A DNA stretch of 64,000 nucleotides. Origin: Streptomyces mirabilis (GTDB lineage: Bacteria; Actinomycetota; Actinomycetes; Streptomycetales; Streptomycetaceae). Where the stretch lies: positions 7,006,001 through 7,070,000 of the forward strand of contig NZ_CP074102.1 of the NCBI RefSeq assembly GCF_018310535.1. Reading direction: 5' to 3'. Positions 33,364 through 41,618 of the stretch are shown in pieces (within the stretch, counting starts at the first letter, position 1; the number at the start of each line of letters is the position of its first letter). Under the pieces are notes generated by a model that did not search any database, was not told where the DNA came from, and was given only the letters and a program-made list of their open reading frames with translations. Both the position numbers and the translations under genes were made by a program.

Positions 33364-34614
33364 TCATCCGTAGAGAAGATATTCTTTCCGGATCCGCTGG
33401 AAGGCCTTCAACTCGTCCTGCCAGGCGGCCACGACCTCGTCGGCCGTCGCCCCCGCGTCGATCATCGTGCGCACGCTCGTGGAGCCGGTCAGCTTGTCGA
33501 TCCAGTCGTCCGAGCGCCAGGCGAAGCCGCTCCAGATCTTCTTGGCGGTCACCAGGAGCGCGATTCCGGTGCGGACGGGGTCGTACGCGGCCCGGTCGTG
33601 CACATGGATCTGCACGCCGCCGATCGTCTTTCCCTGGAACTTGGAGAAGGTCGGAGCGAAATACGCCTCCCTGAAGCGCACGCCCGGGACCTTGAGCCCG
33701 TTCGCCTCCAGAGCCCATCGGCCGTCGATGCCCTCCGCGCCCAGCAGTTCGAACGGGCGGGTCGTACCGCGCCCCTCCGACAGGTTCGTCCCCTCGAAGA
33801 GACACGTTCCGGAGTACACCAGGGCGGTGTCGGCCGTCGGCATGTTCGGGCTCGGCGGCACCCAGGGCAGGCCGGAGGCGTCGTAGAAGTCCGACCGCTT
33901 CCAGCCCGACATCAGTACGGTGGTCAGCTCCACCGGCGCCGCCAGGAACTCCCCGTTGAACAGCCGCGCCAGCTCCGCCACCGTCATCCCGTGCGTCTGC
34001 GCGATGGGCTGCCGCCCGACGAACGTCGCGAACTCCTTGTGCAGTACCGGGCCCTGGGCGGCCCGTCCGGTCACCGGGTTCGGCCGGTCCAGCACCACGA
34101 AGCGCTTGCCCGCGAGCCGGGCCGCCTCCATGCAGTCGTACAGCGTCCAGATGTACGTGTAGAAACGCGCGCCCACGTCCTGGATGTCGAAGACGACGGT
34201 GTCCACGCCGGAGGCGGTGAAGACGTCGGCGAGAGGCTTGCCGCTCTTGAGGTACGTGTCGTAGACCGGGAGTCCGGTCGCCGGGTCGTCGTAGCGGCCC
34301 TCGGAGCCGCCGGCCTGCGCGGTGCCGCGGAAACCGTGTTCCGGGCCGAAGACGGCGGTCAGCTCGACGTGGGGGTCGGCGTGCATGACGTCGACGATGT
34401 GACGAACGTCTCTGGTGACGCCGGTGGGGTTCGTGACGACGCCGACGCGCCGTCCTTGGAGGGCGGCGTAGCCGCTCGCCTGGAGCTGCTCGAAGCCGGT
34501 GCGGAGGGGGTTGGCATGGGAGGTCGTGGCGAGGGTGGTGGGGGTTGCCGCGAGGGCGGCTGTGGTGGTGGCCGTGGCTGTGGCTGTGAGGAGGGCTCGG
34601 CGGGAAGGGCGCAT
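33364..34614 (-). CDS. DUF1343 protein, NamZ-like exo-beta-N-acetylmuramidase, Tat-type signal
   Basis: 416 residues from ATG 34614 with SD GGAGGTCC. MRPSRRALLTATATATTTAALAATP is a twin-arginine-like signal. The mature part carries the DUF1343 hallmarks VGVVTNPTGVTRDVRHIVDVM, TAVFGPEHGFRG, VDTVVFDIQDVGARFYTYIWTLYDCMEAA, RFVVLDRPNPVTG and SPNMPT. Family members characterised as NamZ remove terminal MurNAc residues from peptidoglycan fragments, so this is probably a secreted wall-recycling enzyme. The name rests on family knowledge. No nagZ or amidase partner is adjacent. Confidence 0.88.
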   Translation of the reverse strand: MRPSRRALLTATATATTTAALAATPTTLATTSHANPLRTGFEQLQASGYAALQGRRVGVVTNPTGVTRDVRHIVDVMHADPHVELTAVFGPEHGFRGTAQAGGSEGRYDDPATGLPVYDTYLKSGKPLADVFTASGVDTVVFDIQDVGARFYTYIWTLYDCMEAARLAGKRFVVLDRPNPVTGRAAQGPVLHKEFATFVGRQPIAQTHGMTVAELARLFNGEFLAAPVELTTVLMSGWKRSDFYDASGLPWVPPSPNMPTADTALVYSGTCLFEGTNLSEGRGTTRPFELLGAEGIDGRWALEANGLKVPGVRFREAYFAPTFSKFQGKTIGGVQIHVHDRAAYDPVRTGIALLVTAKKIWSGFAWRSDDWIDKLTGSTSVRTMIDAGATADEVVAAWQDELKAFQRIRKEYLLYG

Positions 34615-34775
34615 GGGGGGACCTCCGTGATCGCGGAAGGCTGGCACGGGCACGGTAGGCGCTCCCGCAGGTCGTTCGTAAGCAGCGAGCCGGTCGCGGC
34701 TTGTCGTGCCGACGCGGCGGAGCCGCATCAACGCCACAGCGCGGCGCCCCCGAGGGGCACCCCTTCCCTCGCTAC

Positions 34776-34793
34776 ATACCGACTGGTTAGTCT
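34776..34793. promoter_or_regulatory. Operator-like site before the SDR-ligase operon
   Basis: ATACCGAC-TG-GTTAGTCT, 49 bases before the SDR start. The left half plus centre (ATACCGACTGGT) is identical to the palindrome at 40368-40385 on the other side of the island; the right half is degenerate. Confidence 0.6.
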
Positions 34794-34841
34794 GGGGTCG
34801 CAGCTGAGCCGTGTTGTGTCGCGTCGTGTCGAAGGAGACCG

Positions 34842-35606
34842 ATGGTGGAAGCCGTGCAGGATGCGGGAGTGGTCGTCACCGGGGCCGGAGGCGGCATCGG
34901 GGCCGCGCTGGCCCGTCGATTCGCCGCCGAGGGGGCCCGGGTCGTCGTCAACGACCTGGAGGCCGCCAAGGCGAAGGCCGTGGCCGAGGAGATCGGGGCG
35001 ATCGCGGTTCCCGGCGACGCGTCCGCGATCGTGGCCGAGGCCCGGGACGCCCTCGGAGGCACCATCGACGTCTACTGCGCCAACGCGGGCCTCCCCTCGG
35101 CCGGCAGTGAGTCGGCCGACGAGAAGGTCTGGGCGCTCGCCTGGGACGTCAACGTGATGGCGCACGTCCGGGCGGCCCAGGAGCTGCTCCCGGCCTGGCT
35201 GGAGCGCGGCAGTGGCCGGTTCGTCTCCACCGTCTCCGCCGCCGGACTGCTCACCATGATCGGCGCCGCGCCCTACAGCGTCACCAAGCACGGTGCGTAC
35301 GCCTTCGCCGAGTGGCTGTCGCTGACGTACCGCCACCGCGGTCTGAAGGTGCACGCGATCTGTCCGCAGGGCGTGCGCACCGACATGCTCGACGCCACCG
35401 GCAGCGCGGGCGACCTGGTCCTCCAGCCGACCGCCATCGAGCCGGAGGCCGTCGCGGACGCGCTGTTCGCGGGGATCGAGGAGGACCGCTTCCTGATCCT
35501 GCCGCACCCCGAGGTCGCCGGGTACTACCAGGTGCGCGCCACCCAACCGGACCACTGGCTGTCGAACATGAACCACATCCAGCAGAAGTGGGAGGCGACC
35601 CGGTGA
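34842..35606 (+). CDS. SDR family oxidoreductase
   Basis: 254 residues, ATG 34842 preceded by AAGGAGA. Rossmann motif TGAGGGIG at about 13-20, then CANAG, and the catalytic Ser, Tyr and Lys in STVSAAGLLTMIGAAPYSVTKHGAYA (Y-x3-K). It is a classical NAD(P)-dependent short-chain dehydrogenase acting on a hydroxy- or keto-acyl compound. Its stop overlaps the acyl-CoA synthetase start (GTGA at 35603), and the C-terminus VRATQPDHWLSNMNHIQQKWEATR is typical of the beta-oxidation-linked SDRs paired with such ligases. Confidence 0.9.
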   Translation: MVEAVQDAGVVVTGAGGGIGAALARRFAAEGARVVVNDLEAAKAKAVAEEIGAIAVPGDASAIVAEARDALGGTIDVYCANAGLPSAGSESADEKVWALAWDVNVMAHVRAAQELLPAWLERGSGRFVSTVSAAGLLTMIGAAPYSVTKHGAYAFAEWLSLTYRHRGLKVHAICPQGVRTDMLDATGSAGDLVLQPTAIEPEAVADALFAGIEEDRFLILPHPEVAGYYQVRATQPDHWLSNMNHIQQKWEATR

Positions 35607-37264
35607 CCACCTACGCCGACCGCCCTTGGGTGGCCCTCCTCAACGACGCCCAGAGCGGACCGGTGAGCCCGGCCGACTCCCTGGTGCACGCCCTGCGCGG
35701 CGCCGTGGCGGACGCCCCGGACCGCGCCGCGCTCGCCTACTTCGACGGGCGGCTGAGCTACCGCGAGGTGGACGAGCTGAGCGACTCCGTCGCCGGGCAC
35801 CTCGCCGCCCGCGGTCTGGAGCGCGGTGACCGCGTCGCGATCCTGCTCCAGAACTCCCCGCACTTCGTGCTCGCGCTGCTCGGCGCCTGGAAGGCGGGCG
35901 CGACCGTCGTGCCGGTCAACCCGATGTACAAGTCGGGAGAGGTCCGCCACGTCCTGCACGACGCGAACGTACGCGCCCTGGTGTGCTCCGACCGCGCGTG
36001 GGAGTCGTATCTGCGCGAGACGGCCGCCGACTCGGCCGTGAGTGTCGTCCTCACCGGCTGTGAGTTGGATTTCCAGACTCGGGGCGACGCGCGTGTGCTG
36101 ACCTTCGAGCGGCTGCCACAGGCCGCGGACGCCGACGACCTGGCGGCGGTCGCCCGGGCGGGCCACAAGGCCCCCGCGGGGCGTGACGCGGAGCCCTCCG
36201 ACATCGCGCTGATCAGCTACACCTCGGGGACGAGCGGCACCCCCAAGGGGGCCACCAACACGCACGGCAACATCATGTACAACGCCGAGCGGCAGCGGAC
36301 GGGCCTCGGGCTGCCCGAGGCGCCCGTCTACTTCGCGATGGCGCCCCTGTTCCACATCACCGGGATGGTCTGCCAGCTCGCCGCCTGCCTCAACAGCGCG
36401 GGCACGCTCGTCCTCGCCTACCGCTTCGAGGCGGGGGTCGTCCTCGACGCGTTCGCCGAGCACAGGCCGCTGTACACGGTCGGCCCGTCGACCGCCTTCA
36501 TGGCACTCGCGGCGCATCCGGCGGTCACGCCGGACCACTTCGCCTCCTTCGTGAACATCTCCTCGGGCGGCGCGCCACTGCCGCCGGCTCTGGTGGAGAA
36601 GTTCCGGGCGGGCTTCGGGCCCTACATCCGCAACGGCTACGGACTCACCGAGTGCACCGCCCCCTGTGCCTCCGTACCGCCGCACCGGGAGGCCCCCGTC
36701 GACCCGGTCTCCGGCACGCTGGCCGTCGGTGTGCCGGGCCCCGACACGGTCGTACGCATCGTCGACGACCAGGGCCAGGAGGTGCCCTTCGGTGAACAGG
36801 GCGAGATCCTCGTACGAGGCCCCCAGGTCGTGCCCGGCTACTGGCGCCGACCCGAAGCCACCGCCGAGACTTTCCCGGACGGTGAGCTGCGCACCGGCGA
36901 CATCGGATTCATGGACCCCGAAGGCTGGCTCTACGTCGTCGACCGCAAGAAGGACATGATCAACGCGTCCGGCTTCAAGGTGTGGCCCCGAGAGGTCGAG
37001 GACGTGCTCTACACGCACCCCTCGGTCCGGGAGGCGGCCGTCGTCGGCATCCCCGACGGCTACCGCGGCGAGACCGTGAAGGCCTACATCAGCCTGCGGC
37101 CCGGCGCGGACGAGGACCCCGACGCGCTCGCCGCGTACTGCAAGGAGAGACTGGCCGCCTACAAGTATCCGCGGCATGTGGAGATCCTGCCCGAGCTGCC
37201 GAAGACGGCGAGTGGCAAGATCCTCCGTCGGGAACTGCGTTCCCGTCCCCAGGACTCTCAGTAG
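35603..37264 (+). CDS. Acyl-CoA synthetase (AMP-forming)
   Basis: 553 residues; GTG 35603 overlaps the SDR stop and has SD GGGAGG. ANL-family motifs: P-loop SYTSGTSGTPKGAT, motif YGLTE, ELRTGDIGFMD, hinge VDRKKDMINASGFKVWPREVE and the catalytic Lys in PKTASGKILRREL. It activates a carboxylic acid as an acyl-AMP and transfers it to CoA. The substrate is probably a medium or long carboxylic acid; it cannot be fixed from sequence. It forms an operon with the SDR and probably the TetR gene, 56 bases downstream. Confidence 0.93.
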   Translation: MTTYADRPWVALLNDAQSGPVSPADSLVHALRGAVADAPDRAALAYFDGRLSYREVDELSDSVAGHLAARGLERGDRVAILLQNSPHFVLALLGAWKAGATVVPVNPMYKSGEVRHVLHDANVRALVCSDRAWESYLRETAADSAVSVVLTGCELDFQTRGDARVLTFERLPQAADADDLAAVARAGHKAPAGRDAEPSDIALISYTSGTSGTPKGATNTHGNIMYNAERQRTGLGLPEAPVYFAMAPLFHITGMVCQLAACLNSAGTLVLAYRFEAGVVLDAFAEHRPLYTVGPSTAFMALAAHPAVTPDHFASFVNISSGGAPLPPALVEKFRAGFGPYIRNGYGLTECTAPCASVPPHREAPVDPVSGTLAVGVPGPDTVVRIVDDQGQEVPFGEQGEILVRGPQVVPGYWRRPEATAETFPDGELRTGDIGFMDPEGWLYVVDRKKDMINASGFKVWPREVEDVLYTHPSVREAAVVGIPDGYRGETVKAYISLRPGADEDPDALAAYCKERLAAYKYPRHVEILPELPKTASGKILRRELRSRPQDSQ

Positions 37265-37320
37265 ACGACCAGTAGACGACGCGTTTCACCGGACAAACGC
37301 TTGAAAGGCAGGTGGCGGCA

Positions 37321-37914
37321 GTGCCCAGGACGACGGACGGAGACGGTACGCCCGTCCCGCAGCGGCTCTTGGCCGCCGCCACCAGGCTCTTCGCCGAGCA
37401 GGGCTACGACCGCACATCCGTGCAGGAGATCGTGGAGGCGGCGGGCGTCACCAAGGGCGCGCTTTACCACTACTTCGGCTCCAAGGACGACCTCCTGCAC
37501 GAGGTGTACGCGCGTGTGCTGCGGCTTCAGCAGGAGCGGCTGGACGCGTTCGCCGATGCCGAGGCGCCGGTCGAGGAGCGGTTGCGGGGTGCCGCCGCCG
37601 ACGTCGTCGTCACCACGATCGACAACCTCGACGACGCGGCGATCTTCTTCCGCTCCATGCACCACCTCAGCCCCGAGAAGGACAAGCAGGTGCGCGCCGA
37701 GCGCCGCCGCTACCACGAACGCTTCCGCGCGCTCGTGGAGGAGGGCCAGAAGAAGGGCGTCTTCTCCACCGCCACCCCGGCCGACCTGGTCGTCGACTAC
37801 CACTTCGGCTCGGTGCACCACCTGTCGACCTGGTACCGCCCCAACGGTCCCCTCACCCCCCAGCAGGTCGCCGACCACCTGGCGGACCTGCTGCTGCGCG
37901 CGCTGCGGCCGTAG
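37321..37914 (+). CDS. TetR family regulator of the catabolic island
   Basis: 197 residues from GTG 37321 (MPRTTDGDGTPVPQRLLAAATRLF); a GTG at 37312 is possible but AGGTGG fits the later start. Helix-turn-helix: RTSVQEIVEAAGVTKGALYHYFGSKDDLLHEVYARVL. The C-terminal domain (TIDNLDDAAIFFRSMHHLSPEKDKQVRAERRRYHERFRALVEEGQKKGVF) is TetR_C_6/KstR2-like. It is placed between the SDR-ligase genes and the convergent acyl-CoA dehydrogenase-kinase operon, both preceded by ATACCGACTGGT elements, so it is the likely common regulator. Confidence 0.88.
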   Translation: MPRTTDGDGTPVPQRLLAAATRLFAEQGYDRTSVQEIVEAAGVTKGALYHYFGSKDDLLHEVYARVLRLQQERLDAFADAEAPVEERLRGAAADVVVTTIDNLDDAAIFFRSMHHLSPEKDKQVRAERRRYHERFRALVEEGQKKGVFSTATPADLVVDYHFGSVHHLSTWYRPNGPLTPQQVADHLADLLLRALRP

Positions 37915-37942
37915 TCCCTCGGCTGCGGTGAGCGAGGGCTTG

Positions 37943-37988
37943 TCGCACGGTTCCCCACGCCCCTTCAGGAGCGCGGGGAACCGTGCGA
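37943..37988. terminator. Bidirectional hairpin terminator between convergent operons
   Basis: TCGCACGGTTCCCC pairs perfectly with GGGGAACCGTGCGA (14 bp, 18-base loop that can itself pair partly), between the TetR stop and the acyl-CoA dehydrogenase stop. TCTTTTG follows on the plus side. A second hairpin (CTGGGGGC-GCA-GCCCCCAG) stands at about 38003-38021. The arms are related to the dispersed GGGGAACTG family. Confidence 0.75.
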
Positions 37989-38085
37989 TCTTTTGCGGGG
38001 GTCTGGGGGCGCAGCCCCCAGGGGACGGGAATGGGCAGGGGCGGCGGGGGCGAAAAGCCCGCCACCGCCCCACCGGACCGTACGG

Positions 38086-39300
38086 TCACACGTACTTCTT
38101 GATCTCCCGTCGCGCCAGCGACCGCTGGTGCACCTCGTCCGGGCCGTCCGCGAGCTTCAGCGTGCGCGCGCTCGCCCACAGCTCGGCCAGCGGGAAGTCC
38201 TGACTGACACCGCCCGCACCGTGCAGCTGGACCGCCTTGTCGAGGATGTCGACGACCGTGCGCGGGGTGGCGATCTTGATGGCCTGGATCTCGGTGTGGG
38301 CGCCCCTGTTGCCGACGGTGTCCATCATCCAGGCGGTCTTCAGGACCAGGAGGCGGAGCTGTTCGACGGCGACGCGCGCGTCCGCGATCCAGTTCTGGAC
38401 CACGCCCTGCTGGGCGAGCGGCTTGCCGAAGGCCGTACGGGACACGGCCCGGCGGCACATCAGCTCGATCGCCCGCTCGGCCATGCCGATCAGCCGCATG
38501 CAGTGGTGGATACGGCCCGGGCCGAGCCGCGCCTGGGCGATGGCGAAACCGCCGCCCTCCTCGCCGACGAGGTTGCTCACCGGGACGCGGACATGGTCGA
38601 AGACGACCTCCGCGTGCCCGCCGTGGGAGTGGTCCTCGTAGCCGTACACCTGCATGGCGCGCCGGACTTCGAGCCCCGGGGTGTCGCGTGGGACCAGGAC
38701 CATGGACTGCTGGCGGCGGATGTCCGGCCCGTCCGGGTCCGTCTTGCCCATCACGATGAAGATCTTGCAGTCGGGGTTCATCGCCCCGGAGATGTACCAC
38801 TTGCGGCCGGTGATCACGTACTCGTCACCGTCGCGCTCGATGAGCGTGGTGATGTTGGTGGCGTCGGAGGAGGCCACCTCCGGTTCGGTCATCGCGAACG
38901 CCGAGCGGATCTCACCGGCGAGCAGCGGCTCCAGCCACTGCTTCTTCTGCTGCTCGTCGCCGAACTGCGCGAGCACCTCCATGTTGCCGGTGTCCGGCGC
39001 GGCGCAGTTCAGCGCGGTGGGCGCCAGGTGCGGGCTGCGGCCGGTGATCTCGGCGAGCGGCGCGTACTGGAGGTTGGTGAGCCCGGCGCCGTACTCCGCG
39101 TCGGGCAGGAAGAGATTCCACAGGCCCTGCCTGCGGGCCTCCGCCTTCAACTCCCCGACCACGGCCGGCGTGTCCCACGGCGAGGCCAGCGAGGCGCGCT
39201 GCTCCTCCGCCACCGCCTCCGCCGGGTAGACGTACTCGTCCATGAAGGCGAGCAGCTTCCCGCGCAGTTCCTCGGTGCGCGCGTCGAATGCGAAGTCCAT
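38086..39300 (-). CDS. Acyl-CoA dehydrogenase, ACAD10/11-like
   Basis: 404 residues from ATG 39300 (MDFAFDARTEELRGKLLAFMDEYVYPAE). Motifs: SAFAMTEPEVASSDATNI, RKWYISGAMNPDCKIFIVMGKT, VSNLVGEEGGGFAIAQARLGPGRIHHCMR and the C-terminal LHGAGGVSQDFPLAELWASARTLKLADGPDEVHQRSLARREI. The GGDPVHQ/GPDEVH ending and the N-terminus are those of the long-chain ACAD10/11-like subgroup, in which the usual YEGTS Glu is absent. Its start is six bases after the stop of the phosphotransferase gene, matching the two domains fused in eukaryotic ACAD10/ACAD11. Confidence 0.92.
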   Translation of the reverse strand: MDFAFDARTEELRGKLLAFMDEYVYPAEAVAEEQRASLASPWDTPAVVGELKAEARRQGLWNLFLPDAEYGAGLTNLQYAPLAEITGRSPHLAPTALNCAAPDTGNMEVLAQFGDEQQKKQWLEPLLAGEIRSAFAMTEPEVASSDATNITTLIERDGDEYVITGRKWYISGAMNPDCKIFIVMGKTDPDGPDIRRQQSMVLVPRDTPGLEVRRAMQVYGYEDHSHGGHAEVVFDHVRVPVSNLVGEEGGGFAIAQARLGPGRIHHCMRLIGMAERAIELMCRRAVSRTAFGKPLAQQGVVQNWIADARVAVEQLRLLVLKTAWMMDTVGNRGAHTEIQAIKIATPRTVVDILDKAVQLHGAGGVSQDFPLAELWASARTLKLADGPDEVHQRSLARREIKKYV

Positions 39301-39306
39301 GACGGA

Positions 39307-40332
39307 TCAGCCTTCCTGAAGAGTGGTCAGACCGTGCTCGATGAAGAACGGGACCAGTTCACCGATGCGGTCGAAGCCGGCGCCGACCGTCTGGCCGAGC
39401 GTGTAGCGGTAGTGGATGCCCTCCAGGATCACGGCGAGCTTGAACCAGGCGAACGCGGTGTACCAGGCGACGTCGGACACGTCGCGCCCCGAGCGCGCGG
39501 CGTACCGTTCGACGATCTCGGCCGGGTCCGGGTGCCCGGCGGCCGAGGCGGTCGTGCTGATGGGGGAGTCGGGCAGGTCCAGCGGCGCGCTGTACATCAC
39601 CAGCAGGCCCAGGTCGGTGAGCGGATCGCCGAGCGTGGACATCTCCCAGTCCAGGATCGCCTTGATCCGGTCGTCCTCGCCGATCAGCACGTTGTCGAGC
39701 CGGTAGTCGCCGTGCACGACGGAGGGTGCGGGGGAGCGCGGCAGCTCACGGCCGAGGGCGGCGTGCAGTTCGTCGATCCCGGCGAGCTCACGGTTCCTGG
39801 AGGCGTCCAGCTGCTTGCCCCAGCGGCGCAGTTGCCGGTCGAGGAAGCCCTCGGGGCGCCCGAAGTCGGCGAGGCCCACGGCGGCGGGGTCGACGGCGTG
39901 CAGTTCGACGAGCGTGTCGACGAGCCCGAGCACCGCGTCCCGGGTGCGCTCCGGGCCGAGCGGGGCGAGCTGCTCGGCGGTGCGGTACGGGGTTCCGACC
40001 ACGAACTCCATGACGTAGAAGGGCGCGCCCAGCACCTCCTCGTCCTCGCACAGCAGCACCGGACGCGGTACGGGGACGGCGGTCGGGTGCAGCGCGCTGA
40101 TGACCCGGTGCTCGCGCTTCATGTCGTGCGCGGTGGCCAGTACGTGCCCGAGCGGGGGCCGTCGGACGACCCAGCTCGTGGTGCCGTCCGTGACCGCGTA
40201 CGTGAGGTTCGACCGTCCGCCCTCGATCAGCCGGCCGGTCAGCGGGCCGTGCACCAGACCGGGCCGCTCGCCGTCGAGCAGGCCACGCAGTCGGTCGAGG
40301 TCGAGACCTGGCGGGTGGTCGGGACTCATCAT
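39307..40332 (-). CDS. APH-family kinase, ACAD10/11 kinase-domain-like
   Basis: 341 residues from ATG 40332 (or the adjacent ATG 40329). Aminoglycoside-phosphotransferase fold: IEGGRSNLTYAV (nucleotide loop), WVVRRPP (Lys replaced by Arg-Arg context), catalytic HGDYRLDNVLI and metal-binding ILDWEMSTLGDPLTDLG. This is not an antibiotic-resistance enzyme; it matches the kinase domain that is fused to the dehydrogenase in ACAD10/11 and the LvaA-type kinase that phosphorylates 4-hydroxyacyl-CoA in levulinate catabolism. Together with the dehydrogenase it may turn 4-hydroxy acids into beta-oxidation substrates; this is inference. Confidence 0.88.
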   Translation of the reverse strand: MMSPDHPPGLDLDRLRGLLDGERPGLVHGPLTGRLIEGGRSNLTYAVTDGTTSWVVRRPPLGHVLATAHDMKREHRVISALHPTAVPVPRPVLLCEDEEVLGAPFYVMEFVVGTPYRTAEQLAPLGPERTRDAVLGLVDTLVELHAVDPAAVGLADFGRPEGFLDRQLRRWGKQLDASRNRELAGIDELHAALGRELPRSPAPSVVHGDYRLDNVLIGEDDRIKAILDWEMSTLGDPLTDLGLLVMYSAPLDLPDSPISTTASAAGHPDPAEIVERYAARSGRDVSDVAWYTAFAWFKLAVILEGIHYRYTLGQTVGAGFDRIGELVPFFIEHGLTTLQEG

Positions 40333-40367
40333 TTCTCCTGCACGCCGGGAAACGGGACATGACCATG

Positions 40368-40385
40368 ATGCCGACCAGTCGGTAT
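40368..40385. promoter_or_regulatory. TetR-type operator before the kinase-dehydrogenase operon
   Basis: On the minus strand ATACCGAC-TG-GTCGGCAT, an 18-bp palindrome with 7 of 8 arm matches, 36 bases upstream of the kinase ATG. Shares ATACCGACTGGT with 34776-34787. Confidence 0.7.
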
Positions 40386-40461
40386 GTCGTCCAGCGCCCG
40401 GACGAAACGTGATCGGCGTCTCCCTCCGGGGGCCGGGGGAGACGCCGGGGCGTGCTTGCCT

Positions 40462-40758
40462 CTAGTGGTCGTCCCAGTGGCCGTCGTGCTCGGCGTGGCG
40501 GTGGCCGTCGTGCAGGTAGTCGACGTGGTCGCCGTGCGCGACCGTGGGGTGCCCGCAGCCCTCGCCGTGCCGGTGGCCGTGCTCGTCGTGCGCCGTGTGG
40601 CCGCTCGGCTCGCACTCGTCCCAGTGCCCGGAGTGCTCCCGGTGCAGATGTCCGTCGTGCGCGTAGTCGACGTGGTCCCCGTGCGGCACGGCGGTGTGCC
40701 CGCAGTCCGGGCCGTGGGTGTGCTCGTGGGTCGGGTGCTCCAGGTGAAGGGTGGTCAT
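40462..40758 (-). CDS. Histidine-rich small protein with an internal tandem duplication
   Basis: 98 residues from ATG 40758 with SD AAGGTGAG; 27 residues are His (about 28 percent), with many Asp/Glu and four Cys. The sequence is two copies of one module: CGHTAVPHGDHVDYAHDGHLHREHSGHW followed by a second beginning CGHPTVAHGDHVDYLHDGH. Such composition implies binding of zinc, nickel or copper, as store or chaperone. There is no signal peptide or membrane helix. No clear Zur box was seen upstream. Homologues are sometimes mislabelled as zinc transporter. The 101 bases before it hold its leader and promoter. Confidence 0.8.
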   Translation of the reverse strand: MTTLHLEHPTHEHTHGPDCGHTAVPHGDHVDYAHDGHLHREHSGHWDECEPSGHTAHDEHGHRHGEGCGHPTVAHGDHVDYLHDGHRHAEHDGHWDDH

Positions 40759-40859
40759 GATGCTCACCTTCGTGAGTGGCGTGAAATGACGGCTCAGGCT
40801 AGCGCCAGAAAGATCCGCATCCATCACTATTTGCACCATTAAGCCCCATTTGATCCGTC

Positions 40860-41198
40860 TTAGAACACCAGTGCCACCGCGCACACGGCCAGGGCGACGG
40901 TGCACAGGGTCGCCGCCGTCGCGTGCCGCGGTGCGAGTGCGGGCGGGCCGTCGGTGCCGGACGTCGCGAGCACCCGGATACGCCGGTGCGCGAGCGCCAG
41001 GAAGCCCAGCCACAGTGCGCAGCACAGGGCGCAGGCCGCCACGTCGATCGCCGATGGGCCGCCGTGCAGTGCCGCCTTCGCCGCGAGGACCGCGGCGACG
41101 GTGCTCGACAGGGTCGTACGCCGCCACGCGAGCCGCGTACGCTCCGGCTGCAGCCCCGGGTCCCGCTCGGCACGGTGCTGCGGGCCGGGCACGGTCAC
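40860..41198 (-). CDS. DUF202 family membrane protein (second of pair)
   Basis: 112 residues from GTG 41198, which overlaps the previous gene's stop (GTGA). Begins MTVPGPQHRAERDPGLQPERTRLAWRRTTLSSTVAAVLAAKAAL: the QPERTxLAWxRT motif defines DUF202. Three membrane segments, the last VTAAT-type helix ending ATLCTVALAVCAVALVF. Function unknown. Forms a pair with the YidH-like gene upstream, an arrangement common in actinobacteria. Confidence 0.85.
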   Translation of the reverse strand: MTVPGPQHRAERDPGLQPERTRLAWRRTTLSSTVAAVLAAKAALHGGPSAIDVAACALCCALWLGFLALAHRRIRVLATSGTDGPPALAPRHATAATLCTVALAVCAVALVF

Positions 41199-41587
41199 CC
41201 TTCCCAGCCGACGAGGACGACGACGACCATCGCGATGGCCACGATCGCGACGGCGATGCTCAGCAGCGCCGGGAAGCGCGACACGGGAAGGTCCTCCCCG
41301 CGGCGCATCGCGCGCTCGCAGCGCACCCAGTGATTGACGGCGCGCAGAGAGCAGAGCACGCCCGCCGCCAGCAGGGCCAGCGCGAGGCCGACCCGCCAGC
41401 CCCAGCGCAGGTCCGGCAGGAACTGATCCACGGCGAAGCCCCCGCCGATCAGCGCCAGCGCGGTGCGCAGCCAGGCGAGGAAGGTCCGCTCGTTCGCCAG
41501 CGAGAACCGGTAGTCGGGTGTGACGCCCTCCTGCCGGACCTCCTCGGGCGCGAACCACAGCCGGACGTTCCGTACGAATTCGATCAC
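41195..41587 (-). CDS. YidH-like DUF202 family membrane protein (first of pair)
   Basis: 130 residues from GTG 41587 (MIEFVRNVRLWFAPEEVRQEGVTPDYRFSLANERTFLAWLRTALALIGGGFAVDQFL). The NERTFLAWLRTALA segment is the DUF202/YidH signature. Three membrane helices, including VGLALALLAAGVLCSL and LLSIAVAIVAIAMVVVVLVGW. Molecular role unknown. Translationally coupled to the second DUF202 gene. Confidence 0.88.
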   Translation of the reverse strand: MIEFVRNVRLWFAPEEVRQEGVTPDYRFSLANERTFLAWLRTALALIGGGFAVDQFLPDLRWGWRVGLALALLAAGVLCSLRAVNHWVRCERAMRRGEDLPVSRFPALLSIAVAIVAIAMVVVVLVGWEG

Positions 41588-41618
41588 GTCATCGACCCTA
41601 CCGGGGTCCGGCGGGGGC

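Noticed and set aside
39307..40332. Aminoglycoside resistance kinase
   Set aside because: The fold is APH-like, but adjacency to an ACAD10/11-like dehydrogenase and the acyl-CoA synthetase island fits a hydroxyacyl kinase instead.
40759..40859. Zur or nickel-regulator box upstream of the His-rich gene
   Set aside because: No TGAAAATNATTTTCA-like or TTGCAA-N5-TTGCAA palindrome could be found by eye.
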